A stretch of DNA of 10,398 bases from Actinomycetales bacterium. Lineage in GTDB: Bacteria > Actinomycetota > Actinomycetes > Actinomycetales > BWSM-131. This document shows positions 6,977 to 10,398 of the stretch, piece after piece (the stretch's first letter is position 1; each line of letters begins with the position of its first letter). The stretch is from assembly GCA_030149025.1 (NCBI GenBank), contig JASBSH010000172.1:1-10398 (forward strand), given 5' to 3'. The position numbers were made by a program, and so were the translations under genes. The notes under the pieces are model-generated. The model was given only the letters and a program-made list of their open reading frames with translations. It made no database searches and was not told the DNA's origin.

Positions 6977-7219
6977 ATGACGACGGTGAACGTCGGACAG
7001 GCGAAGACAGAGCTCTCTCGGTTGATAGCTCTGGCCCTGGCCGGTGAGGACGTGGAGATCGCACGGGATGGTGTCCCAGTCGTGCGCCTGGTTGCGCTCG
7101 AGCGGACGAATCCCGGCGCGCGGTTCCTTGCAGCGAGCGGCTCGCTGGCGGGGGAGATCCGGATTGGCGACGACTTCGAGTTCACTGATGCTGAAGTCGA
7201 CGAGATGCTCGACCCGTGA
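6977..7219 (+). CDS. Phd/YefM-family type II antitoxin (VapB-type partner of the PIN toxin)
   Basis: This 80-residue protein has the Phd/YefM layout. An N-terminal DNA-binding fold (MTTVNVGQAKTELSRLIALA) is followed by GEDVEIARDGVPVVRLVAL, the typical strand-turn-strand with the conserved G-P/V-VRLV element. The acidic C-terminus (DDFEFTDAEVDEMLDP) should wrap around and block the toxin. Such antitoxins neutralise the toxin and repress their own operon. The ATG at 6977 is chosen because it starts the conserved MTTVNVGQAK and lies six bases after a -10 box; an in-frame ATG at 6947 lies within the -35 region. The stop codon overlaps the GTG of the toxin gene (GTGA), so the two are translationally coupled. 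The prevent-host-death family assignment is firm; naming it VapB follows from the PIN partner. Confidence 0.9.
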   Translation: MTTVNVGQAKTELSRLIALALAGEDVEIARDGVPVVRLVALERTNPGARFLAASGSLAGEIRIGDDFEFTDAEVDEMLDP

Positions 7220-7590
7220 GGCTGCTCCTCGACACTCACGTTGTCCTCTGGCACTTTTCGGGAGAACGAGAACTGTCGGCGTTAGCCCGGGACGCCATAG
7301 CAGCGGCCGACGACCTGCTCTTCAGCGTGGTGTCGTTCGCGGAGGTCGGGGTCAAGGCCTCCGTGGGCAAACTGGATGTGCCTGACGACCTGCAGTCCCG
7401 GATCGCAGATGCGGGTGTCCGCACCCTCGCACTGTCGCCGACCCATGGTCTCGCGGTTTCCGGCCTGCCCGTGCACCACCGCGACCCGTTCGACCGACTG
7501 ATCATCGCCCAGGCGATGATCGAACGCCTGACCGTTGTGACGGCCGACGCTCGGTTCCACGCCTACGGGATCCAGCTACTGCAAGCGTAA
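7216..7590 (+). CDS. PIN-domain ribonuclease toxin (VapC-type)
   Basis: This 124-residue protein is a complete PIN domain. The acidic metal-binding residues are visible: Asp6 in LLLDTHVVLW, Glu43 in SFAEV, Asp90 and Asp93 in HHRDPFDRLIIAQA, and Asp111 in VVTADARF. The HRDPFDRLIIAQA block is typical of the PIN subgroup paired with Phd-type antitoxins. VapC toxins are magnesium-dependent RNases that cleave tRNA or rRNA and stop translation; the target here is unknown. The gene starts with GTG inside the antitoxin stop (GTGA) and depends on coupling for translation. It appears intact, with all catalytic positions present. A small imperfect hairpin follows the stop, then the candidate dif site 80 bases downstream. 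Confidence 0.93.
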   Translation: MRLLLDTHVVLWHFSGERELSALARDAIAAADDLLFSVVSFAEVGVKASVGKLDVPDDLQSRIADAGVRTLALSPTHGLAVSGLPVHHRDPFDRLIIAQAMIERLTVVTADARFHAYGIQLLQA

Positions 7591-7591
7591 C

Positions 7592-7620
7592 GACCGCTCC
7601 CGTTGTTCGACTGGGAGGTC
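7592..7620 (+). terminator. Weak hairpin after the PIN toxin gene
   Basis: GACC-GC-TCCC pairs with GGGA-GGTC through an 11-base loop with a two-base bulge, starting two bases after the toxin stop. There is no U-tract, so its activity as a terminator is uncertain. It lies between the toxin gene and the dif candidate. Confidence 0.3.
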
Positions 7621-7669
7621 CTGGCGTGGCGTGAGACGACTTCTCGGCCGTGTCGACTTGGTCTTACGT

Positions 7670-7697
7670 AACACCGATAATGCACATTATGTCAAGT
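7670..7697 (+). other. dif: Candidate dif site (XerC/XerD chromosome dimer resolution site)
   Basis: The 28 bases have the dif layout: a left 11-base arm AACACCGATAA (XerC side), a six-base centre TGCACA, and a right 11-base arm TTATGTCAAGT (XerD side). The inner parts form the inverted repeat ATAATG-CA-CATTAT. Compared by eye with E. coli dif as I remember it, 18 of 28 positions agree, including 9 of 11 in the XerD arm and the ATAA/TTAT core; CCGATAA with TTATGTCAAG also fits my memory of actinobacterial dif sites. XerC and XerD recombine here to resolve chromosome dimers, activated by FtsK at the septum. The site is an AT-rich island in a non-coding gap, between two convergent toxin-antitoxin operons. 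An eight-base palindrome TTACGTAA (7664-7671) touches the left arm. No xer gene is in the window, as expected for a chromosomal site. Confidence 0.85.
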
Positions 7698-7758
7698 GAT
7701 TCTCTGGGCGCCACCCCGGCACATCAACCCCGCCGTTCTCCTGCCAGTCGCCTGGGGC

Positions 7759-8028
7759 TCAGCGGGACCGGTAAACCTGGGCGCGGTGATCGATCCGAAC
7801 CACGAGCACCGACTTGTCGTCGTCCCGGATCTCGTACAGCACCCGGTAATCACCCCGCCGAGCCCCATGCAGGCCCTCCAGCTCACGCTTGAGCGGCTTG
7901 CCCACCCGGCCCGGGTTCTCGGACAGAACCGCGTAGATGAACTCCAGGACCGCGGCGGCGTAGCGCGGCGGAATCTGTGCCAGGTTCCGCAGGCCGAGGC
8001 TGGCCATCACGACCGTGTACACCACCAT
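7759..8028 (-). CDS. RelE/ParE-superfamily type II toxin
   Basis: This 89-residue protein has the RelE/ParE fold: an N-terminal helical pair (LGLRNLAQIPPRYAAAVLEFI), the NPGRVGKPLKRELEGLHGAR segment, the central strand RRGDYRVLYEI and the final strands VLVVRIDHRAQVYR. Basic residues Arg57, Arg58 and Arg62 and the C-terminal His81, Arg82 and Tyr86 match positions used by ribosome-dependent RelE mRNA interferases. The GDYRVLYEI and HR.(D/Q)VYR signatures favour RelE over ParE gyrase poisons, but activity is inferred. The ATG at 8028 lies 11 bases after the antitoxin stop with AAGG upstream; a later in-frame ATG (codon 8) would cut into the first strand. It is the second gene of the operon and ends 61 bases from the dif candidate, converging with the PIN toxin gene. 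Confidence 0.92.
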   Translation of the reverse strand: MVVYTVVMASLGLRNLAQIPPRYAAAVLEFIYAVLSENPGRVGKPLKRELEGLHGARRGDYRVLYEIRDDDKSVLVVRIDHRAQVYRSR

Positions 8029-8039
8029 TGGGCCTTGCC

Positions 8040-8318
8040 CTAGGCCCGTTCGGGCAGGTTCAGCCGGTGACGGACCTTGTCCTCGTCGAGGGTCTCACCA
8101 GCCTCGTACTCCGCGCGGGCCTCGGCGACATCCTGGCGAATACCCGACTGGGACAGCCAGAACAGTGTTTCTTGCAGCGCCTCCCACTCGTCCGCGCCGA
8201 CCAGCACCGCCGCCGGGCTGCCGTTCCTGGTGATCGTCACGTGTTCGTGCGTGCTCGAGGCCTCGTCAACGAGCTCGTTGAGCCTGTCCTTGACCTTGGA
8301 GATCGGAAGCGTCCGCAT
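8040..8318 (-). CDS. Phd/YefM-family antitoxin (partner of the RelE-type toxin)
   Basis: This 92-residue protein begins MRTLPISKVKDRLNELVDEA and continues with HVTITRNGSPAAVLVGADEWEAL, the hallmark of Phd/YefM antitoxins: a DNA-binding N-terminus and the G-x-P-x-A-V-L-V strand followed by DEWEAL. The C-terminal part (SQSGIRQDVAEARAEYEAGE) is an acidic helix expected to sit on the toxin. It should neutralise the RelE-type toxin and repress the operon through the inverted repeat in its promoter. The ATG at 8318 is chosen because a TAAGAT -10 box ends seven bases before it and no Shine-Dalgarno is present; the in-frame ATG at 8327 lies inside that box, so it would not be on the transcript. The toxin gene follows after 11 bases. 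This antitoxin is clearly different from the one at 6977, so the two TA loci are not a local duplication. Confidence 0.9.
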   Translation of the reverse strand: MRTLPISKVKDRLNELVDEASSTHEHVTITRNGSPAAVLVGADEWEALQETLFWLSQSGIRQDVAEARAEYEAGETLDEDKVRHRLNLPERA

Positions 8319-8325
8319 GGGAAAC

Positions 8326-8354
8326 ATCTTAGGCCCGAATTCCAGCCTAGCCAA
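8326..8354 (-). promoter_or_regulatory. Leaderless promoter of the relBE-type operon
   Basis: On the minus strand, TTGGCT (8354-8349) and TAAGAT (8331-8326) are spaced by exactly 17 bases and read as a -35/-10 pair. The -10 ends seven bases before the antitoxin ATG at 8318, placing the transcript start at the start codon. This is the best-formed promoter in the window. Confidence 0.7.
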
Positions 8355-8363
8355 GGCTGGAAT
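8339..8363. promoter_or_regulatory. Operator candidate: 10-bp perfect inverted repeat over the -35 box
   Basis: ATTCCAGCCT (8339-8348) and AGGCTGGAAT (8354-8363) are perfect reverse complements separated by AGCCA. The repeat spans the -35 hexamer and most of the spacer of the relBE-type promoter, so a bound antitoxin or toxin-antitoxin complex would block RNA polymerase. Antitoxins of the Phd/YefM family are known to bind such palindromes. Confidence 0.7.
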
Positions 8364-8376
8364 GAAGAATGTCCGA

Positions 8377-8422
8377 CTTCTGAGAAGCGCGATGCCGGCA
8401 CGCGCAGCAGACTGACTGCTGC
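8377..8422. repeat. Two small inverted repeats upstream of the SDR gene
   Basis: CTTCT-G-AGAAG (8377-8387) and GCAGCAG-ACTGA-CTGCTGC (8404-8422) lie in the 93 bases between the relBE-type operator and the SDR start. The second could form a hairpin in the SDR leader about 35 bases before its start codon. They may be regulator sites or chance; no -35/-10 pair for the SDR gene is evident here. Confidence 0.35.
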
Positions 8423-8445
8423 TGATCGAACGCCAACGCGACGGT

Positions 8446-8450
8446 GGAGG
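8446..8450 (+). promoter_or_regulatory. Shine-Dalgarno deciding the SDR start
   Basis: GGAGG lies six bases before the GTG at 8457. It fixes the start at the conserved VRVVVLGATG in a frame that stays open for several hundred bases upstream. Confidence 0.75.
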
Positions 8451-8456
8451 CCCAAA

Positions 8457-9506
8457 GTGCGTGTCGTCGTCCTCGGAGCGACGGGGAACATCGGGTACAG
8501 CGCCGTCAAGGCGCTGTCCAGTGCTGCGGACGTGACGGAGATCGTCGGGGTGGCGCGCCGCCTGCCCGACTGGTCGCCCCCGCGCACGAGGTTCGTCGCC
8601 GCCGATGTCACCCGTGATGACCTCACCCCGCACCTGCAGGGAGCTGACGTCGCCATCCTGTTGACGTGGAGCTTCCACCCCACCCGTGACCCGGTGAGCA
8701 CCTGGCAGGTCAACGTGCTCGGCACCATCCGGGCATTGGAGGCAGCGGCGGAGGCCGGCGTCGGAGCGGTGGTCTACGTCTCGTCCGTCGGCGCCTACTC
8801 CCCCGGCCCGGGCCGCACGGTCGACGAGTCGTGGCCGACACACAGCCTGCCGACGGCCGCATACGGCCGGGAGAAGTCCTACCTCGAGCGGTATCTGGAC
8901 GCCTACGAGCTGCGGCACCCGCAGATCCGGGTCGCCCGGCTCCGGCCGAGTTTCGTGTTCCAGCGGGCGTCCGGCAGCGAGCAGCGGCGGATCTTCGCCG
9001 GCCCCTTGCTGCCCGCTGCCCTGCTGCGGCGCGGACGCCTGCCCGTCGTCCCCGTGCCGTCGGGGCTGCGGTTCCAGGCCGTGCACGGAGACGACGTCGG
9101 CGAGGCGCTGCGCCTGCTCGCCACCCGCGATGCCCGCGGCGCCTACAACGTGGCCGGCGACCCGATCATCGATGCCGCCGGCCTCGGTGACCTGATGGGA
9201 GCCAGACCGGTCGAGGTGTCGCACGCGCCCGTGGTCATGGCTCTGGGCGTCGCATCGCGACTGCGCCTGGTGCCGGCGGACGAGGGGTTGCTGCGGTTGT
9301 TCCTCAGCCTCCCCACGATGGAGACGTCCCGCATCCGGGACGAGCTGGGATGGGCGCCGCGTGTCACCGGAGTCGCGGCGCTGCGGGAGGCGCTGGACGG
9401 CATGGCGGAGGGCGCCGGGGCGCCGACGGCCCCCCTCCAGCCCGGACGAGCCGTCGGTGCGCCCGAGCCAGGCCCCCACGCCGCGAGCACCACGAGGAAG
9501 GAATGA
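8457..9506 (+). CDS. NAD-dependent epimerase/dehydratase (extended SDR family)
   Basis: This 349-residue protein is an extended short-chain dehydrogenase/reductase. It starts with the Rossmann motif VRVVVLGATGNIG (Gly7, Gly10, Gly13), has VARRLPDW after the second strand, the VVYVSSVGAYSPG strand near 106-117 and the catalytic YGREK (Tyr136, Lys140). RPSFVF follows the active site as in NDP-sugar epimerases, and LGW(A/T)PR near the end is typical of the family. The substrate is unknown. The last 30 or so residues are a Pro/Ala-rich tail without fold signals. The GTG start is set by GGAGG six bases upstream. The stop overlaps the ATG of the SRPBCC gene (ATGA), so the two proteins are probably made together and may act on the same small lipophilic or cyclic substrate; that link is inference. 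Confidence 0.93.
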   Translation: MRVVVLGATGNIGYSAVKALSSAADVTEIVGVARRLPDWSPPRTRFVAADVTRDDLTPHLQGADVAILLTWSFHPTRDPVSTWQVNVLGTIRALEAAAEAGVGAVVYVSSVGAYSPGPGRTVDESWPTHSLPTAAYGREKSYLERYLDAYELRHPQIRVARLRPSFVFQRASGSEQRRIFAGPLLPAALLRRGRLPVVPVPSGLRFQAVHGDDVGEALRLLATRDARGAYNVAGDPIIDAAGLGDLMGARPVEVSHAPVVMALGVASRLRLVPADEGLLRLFLSLPTMETSRIRDELGWAPRVTGVAALREALDGMAEGAGAPTAPLQPGRAVGAPEPGPHAASTTRKE

Positions 9507-10042
9507 CGTTCATGGTCGATCGTCACCTGTCGGACGCCGCGACGGTGGAGCGTCGCATCGACGCACCGCCCGAAGCAGTCTGGGCGGTCCTCGCGGACGG
9601 TTGGAGCTACGCCACCTGGGTGGTGGGCACCTCCCGCATCCGCCAGGTCGACCGGGACTGGCCTCACGTCGGGTCGAGGCTCCACCACTCGGTCGGCTTG
9701 TGGCCGCTGCTGCTCAACGACCACACCGAGGTGCTGTCCGAGACGCCGGGCCGTGAGCTGGAGCTCAAGGCACGAGCCTGGCCGGCCGGCCAGGCACGTG
9801 TCCGGATCGTCCTCGAACCCGACGGACCCGAAGCGACGCACGCGGTCATCGAGGAGCTCGTTGAGCGCGGCATCGGCGCGAGCGTGCCCATGGCGGCACA
9901 GCAGCCGATGATCATCCCCCGCAACAGGGAGACCCTGCGGCGCCTCGCGCTGCTGGCCGAAGGCAAGCACGCCAACCGAACCCGCAACGGCGGCGGCGAC
10001 GCGTTCACCCCTGGAGCAGACGAGCCCACACCGTCCGGTTGA
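9503..10042 (+). CDS. SRPBCC-family protein (START/polyketide-cyclase-like)
   Basis: This 179-residue protein has the SRPBCC helix-grip fold pattern: an opening strand ATVERRIDAPPEAVWAVLAD, WSYATWVVGTSRIRQVD, and RLHHSVGLWPLLLNDHTEVL, ending with the long helix after PRNRETLRRLALLAEG. Members bind hydrophobic ligands in a deep cavity and act as cyclases, dehydratases or carriers; no catalytic residue can be named here. The final 20 or so residues (RTRNGGGDAFTPGADEPTPS) look disordered. The ATG overlaps the SDR stop and has GAGGAAGGA directly upstream; an ATG at 9512 is the alternative start. The 3' end overlaps by 38 bases the opposite-strand oxidoreductase gene. SRPBCC genes of this type are often seen beside CrtI-like oxidoreductases in actinomycetes, which fits this neighbourhood. 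Confidence 0.85.
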   Translation: MTFMVDRHLSDAATVERRIDAPPEAVWAVLADGWSYATWVVGTSRIRQVDRDWPHVGSRLHHSVGLWPLLLNDHTEVLSETPGRELELKARAWPAGQARVRIVLEPDGPEATHAVIEELVERGIGASVPMAAQQPMIIPRNRETLRRLALLAEGKHANRTRNGGGDAFTPGADEPTPSG

Positions 10043-10398
10043 GGCCTCGCTTGACCCTGCCAGCCGGCCCGGCCGAGGACAGCGCGGCCCGGGCCGCGTT
10101 CCACCCACACGCCCCATGGACGCCGCCACCCGGGTGCGCGGACGCGCTCGCCAGGAACAGCCCCGGCAGCGGTGTCTCCGGACGGCCTGTTCCGGTGAAC
10201 GGCCGGAAGACCGCCTGCTGGTGGAGGTGAGCCGTGCCGCCGTTCAGTGCTCCCCCGACCAGGTTCGAGTTGGCCGCCTCCAGGTCGACCGGCGACTGCA
10301 CGTGTCGGGCAAGGACCCGGTCACGGAAGCCCGGCGCGACGGCATCGACCGTCTCCTCGAACCGTTCGACCTGCTGCTGGACGAGATCAGGCGGCCAG
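10005..10398 (-). CDS. CrtI/phytoene-desaturase-like FAD-dependent oxidoreductase, C-terminal part (partial)
   Basis: The frame enters from the right edge and ends at a TGA at 10007-10005, giving the last 130 residues. The signature is the C-terminal FAD-binding block of the phytoene desaturase/amine oxidase superfamily: LNGGTAHLHQQAVFRP, then ETPLPGLFLASASAHPGGGVHGACGWNAARAAL written in parts as TPLPGLFLASA, HPGGGVHG and CGWNAARAAL. The PGL(F/Y)L and GGGVHG elements normally close the FAD site. The N-terminal Rossmann motif is outside the window. Such enzymes desaturate or isomerise carotenoids and other lipophilic compounds, but many actinobacterial members have no known substrate. Convergent 38-base overlap with the SRPBCC gene rules out a shared transcript while leaving a functional link possible. 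Confidence 0.88.
   Translation of the reverse strand, partial: WPPDLVQQQVERFEETVDAVAPGFRDRVLARHVQSPVDLEAANSNLVGGALNGGTAHLHQQAVFRPFTGTGRPETPLPGLFLASASAHPGGGVHGACGWNAARAALSSAGPAGRVKRGLNRTVWARLLQG

Noticed and set aside
7592..7758. Insertion-sequence end or phage attachment site in the gap after the PIN toxin
   Set aside because: The palindromes there are better explained by the 11-6-11 dif layout; no transposase, integrase, target duplication or tRNA end is visible nearby.
8319..9479. Long minus-strand open frame upstream of, and in frame with, the RelE-partner antitoxin
   Set aside because: This part is antisense to the SDR gene, whose motifs are clear. The antitoxin has its own promoter and start at 8318.
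9143..10129. Minus-strand open frame across the SDR end and the SRPBCC gene
   Set aside because: Antisense to two recognisable, coupled plus-strand genes; no family features in the translation.
1..10398. CRISPR array, tRNA or rRNA genes
   Set aside because: I saw no regularly spaced repeats, no tRNA-like cloverleaf and no rRNA sequence on either strand.

Overview
The window is very GC-rich, uses many GTG starts, and several genes have a TANNNT -10 box 6-7 bases before the start codon, which points to leaderless transcripts. The proteins (a coiled-coil NlpC/P60-type secreted protein, a lipoprotein CueP, an extended SDR followed by an SRPBCC protein, Phd/VapC-type toxin-antitoxin pairs) fit a high-GC actinomycete. 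A Geodermatophilales- or Pseudonocardiales-like host is my guess; I cannot fix the genus from sequence alone.

Layout. 1-436 (-): start of a secreted coiled-coil protein cut by the left edge. 623-1603 (+): aldo/keto reductase. 1671-2897 (+): MFS transporter. 2911-3474 (+): CueP-family copper-binding lipoprotein, probably leaderless. 3511-4494 (-): pirin-family gene broken by one amber codon. 4627-6651 (-): FtsH-type membrane AAA+ metalloprotease with a GC-rich hairpin just after its stop. 6977-7590 (+): Phd-type antitoxin and PIN (VapC-type) toxin. 7670-7697: a 28-bp sequence with the architecture of the chromosome dimer resolution site dif. 7759-8318 (-): RelE/ParE-type toxin with its Phd/YefM antitoxin, read from a compact promoter with a 10-bp inverted repeat over its -35 box. 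8457-10042 (+): extended SDR and SRPBCC protein, translationally coupled. 10005-10398 (-): C-terminal part of a CrtI-like FAD oxidoreductase whose end overlaps the SRPBCC gene.

The most notable feature is the candidate dif at 7670-7697. If it is the real site, this window lies at the replication terminus. Two different toxin-antitoxin operons converge on it from both sides, so both toxin genes end towards dif. This could be selection for retention of a recombination-prone locus, or the trace of past Xer-mediated integration; neither can be decided from this window alone.

The other genes look like ordinary accessory or housekeeping functions: redox enzymes, efflux, copper handling, membrane protein quality control and cell-wall remodelling. 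Only the TA pairs and the SDR-SRPBCC pair show clear operon organisation. The pirin gene appears to be inactivated by a single GAG-to-TAG change while otherwise intact.
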